Source: SAR324 cluster bacterium (GTDB lineage: Bacteria > SAR324 > XYD2-FULL-50-16). Taken from it: a stretch of DNA of 64,000 bases. Positions 48,858-57,579 of this stretch are shown one piece after another. The position numbers were made by a program, and so were the translations under genes. The stretch spans positions 1 through 64,000 of the forward strand of contig JANQGX010000083.1 in the NCBI GenBank assembly GCA_028282885.1, given 5' to 3'. How positions within the stretch are numbered: the stretch's first letter is position 1; each line of letters opens with the position of its first letter. Below the pieces are notes generated by a model. It saw only the letters and a program-made list of their open reading frames with translations. It was not told the origin of the DNA and did not search any database.

Positions 48858-50912
48858 TTATGATAAAAGGACTTTTTCGTAGTGATCAAACATCATGGAA
48901 AAAGTCGCCCTACCCTGACTTAAAGAGCGTAATATTGTAAGATACCCAAACATTGTAGATAAAGCAACACTTACTGACAAAATTTGGATACCTTTTTTAT
49001 CTTCTATTGATTTAACTCGTCCTTTTCGGGAATTGAGGTCACCAATGATATCACCGGTAAATTCGGCGGGTGTGGTAATTTCGACCTTCATAATGGGCTC
49101 AAGCAGAACTGATTGCCCCTGGAGTAAACACTTTCGCAAAGCCAGAGCAGCCGCAATCTTAAAACCCGACAAGTTGAACTCGTCCTCGCGAGACTCAACA
49201 TCTGCCACGGTCACTTTGGTGTAGAGAACCGGATACCCCGAAATCACTCCTGATGCGAGCCCTTCTTCAATACCTTCTCGTATCATCTGTCTGATATCTT
49301 CCCCAATCTCCAAACCGGAAGCGAAGACAACGCTGTTCTTCTCATCATCCTGCTGGGGCGTGACATCAAGCGTGCAACCCGCATAAACCGCTTTACCTGC
49401 AATCTGTTTATCAAAGATCTCTTTGGCAACCGCTGCTTTTTCGACTGTTTCACGGTAGGCGACCTGAGGCTTTCCCGTGTTGACATCGAGTTTAAATTCT
49501 CTCTTCAAGCGATCAACCAGTATATCAAGGTGTAGCTCCCCCATTCCCGAGATCAAGATCTGTCCTGTCTCTTTATCCTTACCAACCGAAAATGAAGGAT
49601 CTTCAACTTCGAGCTTGGACAGGCAATCATTTAGTCGATCCTGATCCGCTTTGGTTTTGGGCTCTATTGCTATGGAGATGACCGGGTTCGGGCTTTCGAT
49701 GCGCTCCAGCACGATTTCACTGCCCTTCCTGCAGATGGTATCTCCTGTTGTGGAGAAATTAAAGCCGACAACAGCAACGATCTCCCCGGCTGTCGCTGTT
49801 TCAACTTCCTCCCGCTTGTTGGCATGCAAGAGAAAAATCTTACCGATTCTCTCTTTCTTGTTTTTGACAGGATTATAAACCTGCTCCCCAACTTTAATCA
49901 CCCCCGAATAGATCCGAAGATAGTTCAGGGTTCTGGCAAAACTGTCTGCCTGGATCTTAAACAAAAGAGCGGCTAATGGCTCTTTAGGATCCGGTTTTCT
50001 CAGCAGCTCTTTTTTGCCGTTCAGATCCTCTCCCTTGACCGGGGGTACATCCAGCGGAGAGGGTAAATACTCAATTACGCCATTGAGCAGGGGTTGAATT
50101 CCTTTGTTCTTAAACGCTGAGCCACAGAAAACCGGGGTAATTTTATTCGCCAGACAACTGCGGCGGATACTGAGATGAAGTCTCCCCTCTTCGATCTCGG
50201 CTTCGTTCAGAACCGCTTCCAATAAATCGTCATCAAACAGGGTCAGCGCCTCAAGCAGCTTCTCACGTTCTTCGGTTGCCTTCTCCCTGTATGCCTCCGG
50301 AACTTCAATTTCGGCCAGCTCGGCACCAAGACTTTCACTGTCGAAAACGACCCCCTTCATCCGGACGAGATCGATGACCCCTTCAAAATCGTCTTCTTTT
50401 CCGAGAGGAATATTGATGCTGACCGGCTTGGTCTCAAGAATTTCTGCCATGCTCTCCAGGACCCCGTCATAATCAGCACCGACACGATCCATTTTGTTGA
50501 TGAAAGCTATTCTCGGGACGCCGTATTTGTCAGCCTGCCTCCAAACCGCTTCGGACTGGGGTTCAACGCCTCCCACTCCGCAGAAAATCACCACCACACC
50601 ATCCAACACCCTTAAGCTTCTCTCCACCTCGACTGTGAAGTCAACGTGGCCGGGCGTATCCAGGATATTGATCTGATTGGTATCGCCTTTGTAATCCCAG
50701 TAGCAGCTTGTTGAAGCGGCGGTGATGGTGATTCCTCTCTCTTGCTCCTGGGCCATCCAATCCATTACTGCGGCACCGTCATGAACCTCACCAATTTTAT
50801 GACTTCGGCCGGTGTAATATAGGATCCTTTCTGTTGTGGTTGTCTTTCCCGCGTCTATGTGAGCAACAAACCCTATATTCCTCAGTTTATTGAGATCCGG
50901 TGCCTTTTTCAT
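48858..50912 (-). CDS. fusA: Elongation factor G
   Basis: A 684-residue translocase GTPase. P-loop AHIDAGKTTTTERIL near 17-31, RGITITAAS switch I, DTPGHVDFT (G3), NKMD (G4), and domains II to V with the GMGELHLDILVDRLKREF segment and the QILSVSVALSTMFGYLTILR-type domain V end (here QILSVSVALSTMFGYLTILR followed by SLSQGRA). The length is within the usual EF-G range. It is between rpsG and tuf as in most str operons. Confidence 0.98.
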   Translation of the reverse strand: MKKAPDLNKLRNIGFVAHIDAGKTTTTERILYYTGRSHKIGEVHDGAAVMDWMAQEQERGITITAASTSCYWDYKGDTNQINILDTPGHVDFTVEVERSLRVLDGVVVIFCGVGGVEPQSEAVWRQADKYGVPRIAFINKMDRVGADYDGVLESMAEILETKPVSINIPLGKEDDFEGVIDLVRMKGVVFDSESLGAELAEIEVPEAYREKATEEREKLLEALTLFDDDLLEAVLNEAEIEEGRLHLSIRRSCLANKITPVFCGSAFKNKGIQPLLNGVIEYLPSPLDVPPVKGEDLNGKKELLRKPDPKEPLAALLFKIQADSFARTLNYLRIYSGVIKVGEQVYNPVKNKKERIGKIFLLHANKREEVETATAGEIVAVVGFNFSTTGDTICRKGSEIVLERIESPNPVISIAIEPKTKADQDRLNDCLSKLEVEDPSFSVGKDKETGQILISGMGELHLDILVDRLKREFKLDVNTGKPQVAYRETVEKAAVAKEIFDKQIAGKAVYAGCTLDVTPQQDDEKNSVVFASGLEIGEDIRQMIREGIEEGLASGVISGYPVLYTKVTVADVESREDEFNLSGFKIAAALALRKCLLQGQSVLLEPIMKVEITTPAEFTGDIIGDLNSRKGRVKSIEDKKGIQILSVSVALSTMFGYLTILRSLSQGRATFSMMFDHYEKVLLS

Positions 50913-50927
50913 CTCAAGACTTGTCGA

Positions 50928-51401
50928 TTACCACATGTAATGAGCGAATGCCTTATTGGCGTCGGCCATTCTGTGGGTATCGTCTTTCTTCTTAATAGCA
51001 GCGCCACGCTCATTAAATGCATCGAGCAGTTCGGCTGCCAGATTATCAATCATGGACTTCTCGTTTCGCGCCCTCGCAGCAGAGATGATCCACCGAATCG
51101 CCAAAGCCAGCCTTCTGTCCTCACGAACCTCAACGGGAATCTGGTAGGTTGATCCACCCACTCTCCGTGATTTTACTTCCAGCAACGGTTCAACATTCTT
51201 GATAGATGCTCTGAAGATCTCAATCCCGTTTTTATCCTCAATCTTTTGCTCAAGTTTCTCCAGAGCACCGTATACAATACTCTCGGAGATGCTGCGCTTG
51301 CCATCCTTCATCAATACATTGATAAACTTACTCAATGAAACACTGTTGTATTTTGAATCCGGCATGATTTGCCGTTTTTCAGCTGAGTGCCTTCTTGACA
51401 T
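50928..51401 (-). CDS. rpsG: Ribosomal protein uS7
   Basis: A 157-residue 30S head protein that initiates assembly of the 3' domain. Segments SLSKFINVLMKDGKRSISES, the VEPLLEVKSRRVGGSTYQIP hairpin region and AIRWIISAARARNEKSM are typical, and it ends in MADANKAFAHYMW. It follows rpsL by 12 bases in the str-type operon. Confidence 0.98.
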   Translation of the reverse strand: MSRRHSAEKRQIMPDSKYNSVSLSKFINVLMKDGKRSISESIVYGALEKLEQKIEDKNGIEIFRASIKNVEPLLEVKSRRVGGSTYQIPVEVREDRRLALAIRWIISAARARNEKSMIDNLAAELLDAFNERGAAIKKKDDTHRMADANKAFAHYMW

Positions 51402-51413
51402 CTTAATTACCCC

Positions 51414-51782
51414 TTATCCTTTTTTGGTTCCGTATTTGGAGCGACCCTGCTTACGATCGGTCACCCCCTGTGTATCAAGGGTTCCCCTGATAATATGATA
51501 GCGGACACCAGGAAGGTCCTTCACCCTACCACCGCGAATCAAAACAACGGAGTGTTCCTGCAGGTTATGACCGATCCCCGGAATGTAGGAAGTCACTTCC
51601 ATTCCGTTGGTCAGACGTACCCTGGCCACTTTCCGTAACGCTGAGTTAGGCTTCTTGGGTGTTGTTGTGTAAACTCTTGTGCAGACTCCGCGCTTCTGAG
51701 GGCAAGCCTGCAAAGCCGGGACTTTGTTCTTCTCCCAGACTCTCTTTCGACCTTTTCTTACGAGCTGGCTTAATGTTGGCAT
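51414..51782 (-). CDS. rpsL: Ribosomal protein uS12
   Basis: A 122-residue decoding-centre protein. It has TLSQLVRKGRKR, the PQKRGVCTRVYTTTPKKPNS loop with wild-type lysine at the position linked to streptomycin resistance, and the VKDLPGVRYHIIRGTLDTQG segment. It is the first gene of the ribosomal super-cluster. rpoB/rpoC do not precede it; the 815 bases upstream are noncoding. Confidence 0.98.
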   Translation of the reverse strand: MPTLSQLVRKGRKRVWEKNKVPALQACPQKRGVCTRVYTTTPKKPNSALRKVARVRLTNGMEVTSYIPGIGHNLQEHSVVLIRGGRVKDLPGVRYHIIRGTLDTQGVTDRKQGRSKYGTKKG

Positions 51783-51823
51783 ATGCTTCTATTCTCTTTG
51801 GGTTCTATTGAACGATGTTGAAT

Positions 51824-51859
51824 GGATTAGAGTTTCATTCCCAAACAGAATTCTAATCC
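51824..51859 (-). promoter_or_regulatory. Leader hairpin of the rpsL operon
   Basis: GGATTAGA (51824-51831) pairs exactly with TCTAATCC (51852-51859) over a 20-base loop, inside the untranslated leader 41 bases before rpsL. A leader stem in a str operon could be a regulatory target of a ribosomal protein; no match to a known target was made. Confidence 0.35.
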
Positions 51860-51933
51860 TTAATTTTTGCCCTTAAATAACAGCTAGTTAGCCTCAGTTC
51901 AAGAGCATATCGGTTTGTTGGCGTAATCTATCG

Positions 51934-51962
51934 ATCCTAGCAATCCTATTTTTGTATGGCAA
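51934..51962 (-). promoter_or_regulatory. Candidate promoter of the rpsL operon
   Basis: On the minus strand TTGCCA (51962-51957, five of six) is followed after 17 bases by TAGGAT (51939-51934, four of six). A second candidate, TTGAAC-17-TATTTA, lies 60 bases closer to the gene. Either could serve; choosing by eye is not possible. Confidence 0.35.
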
Positions 51963-52597
51963 GCAGATATTCATTTTTTTTGTTACTCCCAACTATTTTC
52001 CGGCGAAACTCTGAATAGCAGGAAAGATTTTCAGTTGGCATTGGAACGGATTAGGATCATGATTCAATCCCCGGGTAATTAGCCCACCCCTCAATTTGGC
52101 AAAACAGTGACTCAAAGGGAATATATCCACTTTTTTGGAACTCCCTGTCAGCCTCACCAGTCAAAAAATGCATTTAATATATAAGGTGTATTGAACAGCC
52201 ACCTCATCTATTAAAACAGGGCATACTCTGCAGGTCCTGCTGCTATGTTTTCCTTTACGAATTATCCATTAGATTTATATCAATGATTCTTGTGATTAGG
52301 GAAAGTGAAGGTTGTTCGTAATCAATCTTTAACTCCTTCGGACTGCACGGATACTTGTGCCTGATATGCCGAGATGGTATAAGTAGTAATTTATAAAAGT
52401 TAATCTGAATTCGAAGTAACTGTCTGGTTAGTGGGAGGAGAATTTCATTCAAGAGGCCTGTTAACCGGCAGATAGCCAGGACCGGACAAAACAGCTCGCT
52501 TAAGAGTCATTAGCTTTTATAGATCTTTTTTGTTTCCCCAAGTGAAAGGTTTTTGACCTTTTTTTGCCTTATGTTAATCCTGTTTGGAGGGTGTTAA

Positions 52598-53266
52598 ATG
52601 ACATGGCTTTGGAACTTTATTAGTTCTTCGATCGGGAAAAAGTTACTGATGGCATTATCAGGACTCTTTTTCTGTTCATTCCTGCTGGTTCACATGGCAG
52701 GTAATATGACGATATTCATTGGACCTGAAACGTTCAATGCCTATACAGCGATCATGTCTTCGGCGTCGATAAACAAGGTACTTGAAGTGGTGATGGTGCT
52801 TCTGTTCCTTGTGCACATCTATACGTCGGCAACGCTGACGATCGAGAACAGAGCAGCCCGTCCTGAAAAATATGCGATGGACGTTTCTGCAGGAAAGAGG
52901 ACATTCATGTCTTCTAATATGTTCATTACCGGTTCAATCATTTTGATTTTTGTGATCGTTCACCTGATCGGTTTTAAATATGGTGACTGGTCCGCCGAGC
53001 CCGGTGCCACAAACACAATGTACGCGCTATTGGCAGAAACTTACGCCAGCATTTTCTGGACTGCAGTCTATGTTATAGCGGTAATTGTCCTGGGTTTTCA
53101 TCTCAACCATGCATTTCAGAGTGCGTTTCAGACGTTGGGTTTGAATCACAAGAAGTATACTCCGTTTATAAAAAAACTGGGTACTCTATATTCCATCGTA
53201 ATTGCATTGGGATTTGCTTCTTTTCCAGTGTTTTTCTTTGTTCAACAATTAAGTGCGGGTGGTTAA
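52598..53266 (+). CDS. sdhC: Succinate dehydrogenase/fumarate reductase cytochrome b subunit
   Basis: A 222-residue, five-helix membrane anchor of the single-subunit, di-haem b558 type (epsilonproteobacterial FrdC-like, Bacteroidetes and deltaproteobacterial SdhC). Histidines likely to be haem ligands sit in FLLVHMAGNM, LFLVHIYTSATL, FVIVHLIGFKYGD and VLGFHLNHAFQSAFQ, one per helix as in the family. It binds quinone and passes electrons to or from the A-B part. An AGGAGGGTG-like ribosome binding site (GGAGGG) precedes the ATG. The sdhA ATG begins directly after its stop, so translation is coupled. Confidence 0.95.
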   Translation: MTWLWNFISSSIGKKLLMALSGLFFCSFLLVHMAGNMTIFIGPETFNAYTAIMSSASINKVLEVVMVLLFLVHIYTSATLTIENRAARPEKYAMDVSAGKRTFMSSNMFITGSIILIFVIVHLIGFKYGDWSAEPGATNTMYALLAETYASIFWTAVYVIAVIVLGFHLNHAFQSAFQTLGLNHKKYTPFIKKLGTLYSIVIALGFASFPVFFFVQQLSAGG

Positions 53267-55183
53267 ATGACTGTTTTAGATTCAAAAGTTCCCGAAGGTT
53301 CGCTGGAAGCAAAGTGGGATAAGCATAAGTTTGATTTAAAATTGGTCAACCCAGCGAATAAGAGGAAATACTCAATCATTGTAGTAGGTACCGGTCTTGC
53401 CGGCGCTTCTGCTGCTGCATCATTGGCAGAGCTCGGTTACAAGGTACAGAATTTCTGTTTTCAGGATAGTCCGCGAAGAGCGCACAGTATTGCTGCCCAG
53501 GGTGGTATCAATTCGGCCAAGAACTATCCCAATGATAATGACAGTATATTTCGACTTTTTTACGACACCATCAAAGGTGGTGACTTTAGAGCAAGGGAAG
53601 CCAATGTCTATCGACTGGCTCAGGTAGCGAACAATATTATCGATCAATGTGTCGCCCAAGGTGTTCCGTTTGCCAGGGATTACGGCGGATTGCTGGACAA
53701 TCGCTCATTCGGTGGTGCCCAGGTTTCACGGACATTTTATGCCCGGGGGCAAACCGGTCAGCAACTGCTGTTGGGAGCCTATAGTGCATTGAGCCGTCAG
53801 ATTGGCGAAGGTGCGGTCGAGATGTTCAACCGAAGGGAAATGCTGGAACTGGCAATCATCGACGGCAAAGCCAGGGGTATTGTCTGTCGAAACCTGGTCA
53901 CCGGCGAAATAGAATCCTACACAGCGGATGCGGTCGTTCTGGCAACCGGTGGATACGGTAATGTGTTTTACCTCTCGACCAATGCCATGAACAGTAATGT
54001 TACTGCTGCCTGGAGAGCCGCAAAACGAGGCGCTTATTTTGCAAATCCATGTTTCACGCAGATTCATCCAACCTGTATTCCTATTTCAGGCGATCACCAG
54101 TCCAAACTGACTCTGATGAGTGAAAGTTTGAGAAATGACGGTCGCGTTTGGGTGCCTGCAAAGAAAGGTGATACAAGACCTCCGGCTCAGATTCCCGAAA
54201 ATGAACGGGATTACTACCTGGAAAGGAAATATCCTTCATTCGGAAACCTGGTACCAAGGGATGTTGCGTCAAGAAATGCCAAAATCGTTTGTGACGAGGG
54301 TTACGGGGTAGGATCAACCGGACAGGCGGTTTACCTGGATTTTGCAGATGCCATCAAGCGAATGGGTAAGGATGTGGTAGCTGCCAAGTATGGAAACCTG
54401 TTCGACATGTACCATCATATCACCGATGAAAATCCCTATGAAGTTCCCATGAAGATTTATCCCGCCATTCATTATACCATGGGTGGACTCTGGGTGGATT
54501 ACAACCTGATGAGTAACATCCCCGGACTGTTTGTTCTGGGCGAGGCGAACTTCTCTGATCATGGTGCGAACCGATTGGGCGCAAGCGCGCTCATGCAGGG
54601 CCTGGCCGATGGTTATTTTGTTATTCCTTATACTATAGGTGGTTATTTTGCAGATGCCGAATTGGCAAATGTAACTCCGGATCACAAAGTACTGAAAGGG
54701 CTCGAAAAAGAGGTTACGGAAAAAGCCAATAAACTGCTTAATATCAAGGGTGAAAAGACCGTTGATGATTTCCATAAGCAGCTCGGCAAGATCATGTGGG
54801 ACAAGTGTGGTATGGCCAGGAATGCGGCCGGTCTTAAAGAGGCAAAAGAGCAGATTCCGAAAGTCCGTGACGAATTCTGGAAGAATGTCAAAGTTCCGGG
54901 GAACAATGGTGAGTTCAACCAGGAACTCGAAAAGGCCGGAAGGGTGGCTGACTTCCTTGAGTTCGCTGAAGTAATGGTAATTGATGCATTGCAAAGAGAA
55001 GAGTCCTGTGGTGGGCACTTCAGAGAAGAACACCAGACAGAAGAAGGCGAGGCAAAGCGGAATGATGAAGAATATGCCTATGTTGCTGCCTGGGAGTACA
55101 AGGGTGTCGGCGAAGAACCCGTTCTTCACAAGGAACCTCTAACTTTTGAAAACGTGAAACTAACCCAACGAAGTTATAAATAG
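53267..55183 (+). CDS. sdhA: Succinate dehydrogenase/fumarate reductase flavoprotein
   Basis: A 638-residue FAD-containing catalytic subunit for succinate-fumarate interconversion. Dinucleotide-binding motif VVGTGLAGASAAASLAELG near 39-57; the covalent flavin site is the His in RRAHSIAAQGGINSAKN near 74; catalytic regions HPTCIP near 267 and the IHYTMGGLWVDYN segment near 402; and LGEANFSDHGANRLGASALM near 423. The C-terminal part (HFREEHQTEEGEAKRNDEE) follows the non-enterobacterial type that pairs with a five-helix SdhC. Direction of the reaction cannot be decided from sequence. Confidence 0.97.
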   Translation: MTVLDSKVPEGSLEAKWDKHKFDLKLVNPANKRKYSIIVVGTGLAGASAAASLAELGYKVQNFCFQDSPRRAHSIAAQGGINSAKNYPNDNDSIFRLFYDTIKGGDFRAREANVYRLAQVANNIIDQCVAQGVPFARDYGGLLDNRSFGGAQVSRTFYARGQTGQQLLLGAYSALSRQIGEGAVEMFNRREMLELAIIDGKARGIVCRNLVTGEIESYTADAVVLATGGYGNVFYLSTNAMNSNVTAAWRAAKRGAYFANPCFTQIHPTCIPISGDHQSKLTLMSESLRNDGRVWVPAKKGDTRPPAQIPENERDYYLERKYPSFGNLVPRDVASRNAKIVCDEGYGVGSTGQAVYLDFADAIKRMGKDVVAAKYGNLFDMYHHITDENPYEVPMKIYPAIHYTMGGLWVDYNLMSNIPGLFVLGEANFSDHGANRLGASALMQGLADGYFVIPYTIGGYFADAELANVTPDHKVLKGLEKEVTEKANKLLNIKGEKTVDDFHKQLGKIMWDKCGMARNAAGLKEAKEQIPKVRDEFWKNVKVPGNNGEFNQELEKAGRVADFLEFAEVMVIDALQREESCGGHFREEHQTEEGEAKRNDEEYAYVAAWEYKGVGEEPVLHKEPLTFENVKLTQRSYK

Positions 55184-55194
55184 GAGGTATTTCG

Positions 55195-55947
55195 GTGAAT
55201 CTGACTCTAAAAATCTGGCGCCAGGCGAACGCTCAAACCAAAGGAAAGCTGGTGACCTACCAGATAAGCGATATATCGCCGGATATGTCCTTTTTGGAAA
55301 TGCTTGATGTGTTGAATCAACAGATCATCCTAAAAGGTGAAGATCCGGTTGCGTTCGATAATGACTGTCGTGAAGGGATCTGCGGAATGTGCAGCCTTTA
55401 TATCAATGGTCGGGCTCACGGGGCCCAGAGTGAAGCTACTGTTTGCCTGCTCCATATGCGTAGTTTCAAGGATGGTGATACCATCACAATTGAACCTTGG
55501 CGAGCCAAGGCATTTCCGGTCATCAAGGATTTGGTGGTTGATCGGTCAGCTTTCGATAGGATCATTCAGGCCGGTGGTTTCGTTTCCGCCAAAACCGGTG
55601 CTCCTCAGGATGCCAACGCTCTGCCGGTGGCCAAGAGAAATGCTGATCTTTCCATGGACGCAGCAGCCTGTATTGGCTGTGGTGCCTGTGTAGCATCCTG
55701 CAAAAATGCCTCAGCCATGCTCTTTACCAGCGCCAAAATCTCCCAACTCGCTCTGCTGCCGCAAGGGCAGGCCGAACGAGACAGAAGAGCCCTGGCTATG
55801 GTTAAAACAATGGACGATGCCGGATTCGGTAATTGTACAAATGAAGGCGAATGCGAGGCAGAATGCCCCAAAGCAATCAAGATGACCAATATTGCCAGGT
55901 TGTTCCGTGAATACTACCGGGCGAGTATCGTCTCAGAGGAGATGTAG
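55195..55947 (+). CDS. sdhB: Succinate dehydrogenase/fumarate reductase iron-sulfur subunit
   Basis: A 250-residue electron-transfer subunit with three Fe-S clusters. The [2Fe-2S] cysteines lie in NDCREGICGMCSLYING near 59-74; the 4Fe-4S and 3Fe-4S ligands are in ACIGCGACVASCKNAS near 158-173 and in NEGECEAECPKAIKM near 218-232. The length and motif spacing suit the type that partners the five-helix SdhC. The start is a GTG at 55195, following a GGAGGTATTTCG ribosome binding site, 11 bases after sdhA. Confidence 0.96.
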   Translation: MNLTLKIWRQANAQTKGKLVTYQISDISPDMSFLEMLDVLNQQIILKGEDPVAFDNDCREGICGMCSLYINGRAHGAQSEATVCLLHMRSFKDGDTITIEPWRAKAFPVIKDLVVDRSAFDRIIQAGGFVSAKTGAPQDANALPVAKRNADLSMDAAACIGCGACVASCKNASAMLFTSAKISQLALLPQGQAERDRRALAMVKTMDDAGFGNCTNEGECEAECPKAIKMTNIARLFREYYRASIVSEEM

Positions 55948-55990
55948 GTCAGTTATTGGCATTTAGCCATTACGTACAAAGCGTAAAGTG

Positions 55991-56012
55991 GGCGGTTGAT
56001 CCTGTCGCCGCC
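55991..56012. terminator. Short GC hairpin after sdhB
   Basis: GGCGG (55991-55995) pairs with CCGCC (56008-56012) over a 12-base loop, followed by TATTCTATTC. It lies between the convergent sdhB and AraC-type genes. Weak, and lacks a true U-run. Confidence 0.3.
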
Positions 56013-56128
56013 TATTCTATTCAACCCGCCTTATTCAGACTCCTGAAGCAGCTACGGTAGTGTCCAACATTCGATTAGCATATCCCCATTCATTTTCTCT
56101 GATATCACAAACGTGATTTCCTGTAAGT

Positions 56129-57154
56129 TCATCGTCGTTGGAAGCCTCCGGGAGTAGTGCCGTTCCAGCGTTTGAACGAACGAATGAAGGAGGGAGTGGA
56201 AGCGAAGCCAAGGAGAGAAGCTATCTCTTCCAGCGGAAGAGCTTTTTCCAGGAGCATCCTTTTGGCTGCCCGGTTTCTCACCCTGTCCAGGATCTGCCGG
56301 TAAGACGTTTTCTCATCACGCAATCGCCGCTGCAGTGTTCTGACACTCATCAGCAAATTCCCGGCGATATGGTTGATATCTGAGTCGGCAAGCCTCTCTT
56401 CCGATATCAACACTGTTTCAATCTGTTCCGAAACGGACTCCCGATGCCCGAGCTGTATCAATTTTACGTCTGCCTGCCGAACAAGAGTGGTCAGCAGTTC
56501 CGGATTCGCCTGGTTTAACGGATAATCCAACACGCTCCGATTCAGGATCAATTGGGTCTCCGGTTGATTGAACGAGATTTGGGAACCAAATATGCGATGA
56601 TATTCAGACAGGTAACCGGGTTGTGAATGCTGAAAGTGAACTTCAACAGGTAAAATATTCCGTTCGGTTAACCACCTGCCATAAACCAACAGGCTGGCCA
56701 TGGCTATTTCCGCACAGGTTTTCTGGTAGTCGGATGGAAGGTTGACCGGTTTATACCTAATCACAGCATAATCTTCCTTTACATCTACAATGATGCGATC
56801 ACAGTCACCGATGAGCTGAATATAGCGTGACATCTTCTCCATTGACTCTTTAAGAGTCCCACAGCACATGGCGATGTGACCAAGAATATCAAACAATCCC
56901 GGTCTGGTCAGTTCCCCAATGTGCAGCCCAAGTGCATCGTTTCCGCTTTTCCTGATCGCATTCCGGGTTAAATAGGACATTTTCCTGTTGGCAATTCTTA
57001 CATTCGGCATTTCCAGCAACATGGGGTCAATACCGGCTGTCGCCAATAATTCTCCGCTATTCACTTTCGACCTGCCTGTCACCTCCAGCAATCTTCGGAT
57101 ACTGTTTACAGAGGAGGTCGCATTGTTGGAAGATACATCCATTTGGTAGCCCAT
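56129..57154 (-). CDS. AraC-family transcriptional regulator
   Basis: A protein of about 341 residues. The N-terminal region (about 20-200) matches the arabinose-binding-type sensor domain of the OruR/ArgR-like AraC subfamily (GLHIGELTRPGLFDILGHIA, then the FQHSQPGYLSEYHRIFG segment). The C-terminal double helix-turn-helix has MSVRTLQRRLRDEKTSYRQI and LEEIASLLGFASTPSFIRSF, with FKRWNGTTPGGF at the end. The ATG at 57154 is chosen; a TTG at 57184 is possible. It is divergent from the acyl-CoA ligase/symporter pair and so probably controls it in response to their substrate, perhaps through the palindrome at 57351. Confidence 0.92.
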   Translation of the reverse strand: MGYQMDVSSNNATSSVNSIRRLLEVTGRSKVNSGELLATAGIDPMLLEMPNVRIANRKMSYLTRNAIRKSGNDALGLHIGELTRPGLFDILGHIAMCCGTLKESMEKMSRYIQLIGDCDRIIVDVKEDYAVIRYKPVNLPSDYQKTCAEIAMASLLVYGRWLTERNILPVEVHFQHSQPGYLSEYHRIFGSQISFNQPETQLILNRSVLDYPLNQANPELLTTLVRQADVKLIQLGHRESVSEQIETVLISEERLADSDINHIAGNLLMSVRTLQRRLRDEKTSYRQILDRVRNRAAKRMLLEKALPLEEIASLLGFASTPSFIRSFKRWNGTTPGGFQRR

Positions 57155-57579
57155 ATTCTTCAAAACTGTTTTCTTCGGTAACAACTCTATTAATAGGAAA
57201 ACTTAGAGCGGGCAGAAGAAGTTCACCGGACATGAAAGCGTTATTGTTTTCCGGTTTGTCGTTGAATGATAATTTTTTGGCGTTAAATGAAATTGCTGTC
57301 CAACACTTACCAGAGTAAATTTTGACTATCAACCGGTTTCTTTTATAAGGCCCCTGTTATGGGATGTATGTAACAGGGGACAACAATAGGATTTCATATC
57401 AGAAGTTTTGTTGTGTCATTGCACAAATCTGAAAACAGATATACGTGGAATCCAGTAGAGTAAGCAGAAAAACAGGGTTCAGAGTTGAAGGATGGAGTGG
57501 AAGAGGTCAGTGGTAATAAGGTCGATCATTCCGGATTATTGCTTGTTGTGTGAATCATTAATTCAAGAAAAGGAAAGAC
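57155..57579. other. Divergent control region between AraC gene and acyl-CoA ligase gene
   Basis: About 425 bases without a convincing ORF. It must hold promoters for both directions. The standout element is the 9-bp-arm palindrome at 57351-57379, roughly midway. A GGAAAG ribosome binding site lies just before the ligase ATG. No other recognisable motif was found. Confidence 0.5.
57351..57379. promoter_or_regulatory. Palindromic operator candidate or hairpin
   Basis: CCCCTGTTA (57351-57359) is the exact inverted repeat of TAACAGGGG (57371-57379), with an 11-base spacer, giving a centre-to-centre distance of 20 bases, about two helical turns. That spacing suits a dimeric regulator. It could equally be a stem in the ligase leader. 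Confidence 0.4.

Larger units (their letters stand above)
51783..52597. other. 815-bp intergenic region between the str operon and sdhC
   Basis: No credible gene; a minus-strand frame at 52255-52452 looks like chance. It holds the leader and likely promoters of rpsL: TTGCCA-17-TAGGAT (minus strand 51962-51934) and TTGAAC-17-TATTTA (minus strand 51902-51874), and the leader hairpin at 51824-51859. Toward sdhC on the plus strand there is a weak promoter candidate, TTGTGC-17-TATAAG (52355-52383), and a small AAAGGT/ACCTTT hairpin followed by T residues at 52545-52565, 30 bases before the sdhC start. Confidence 0.45.

Noticed and set aside
52255..52452. 65-codon minus-strand frame in the rpsL-sdhC gap
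   Set aside because: No ribosome binding site and no resemblance to any family; the region looks regulatory.
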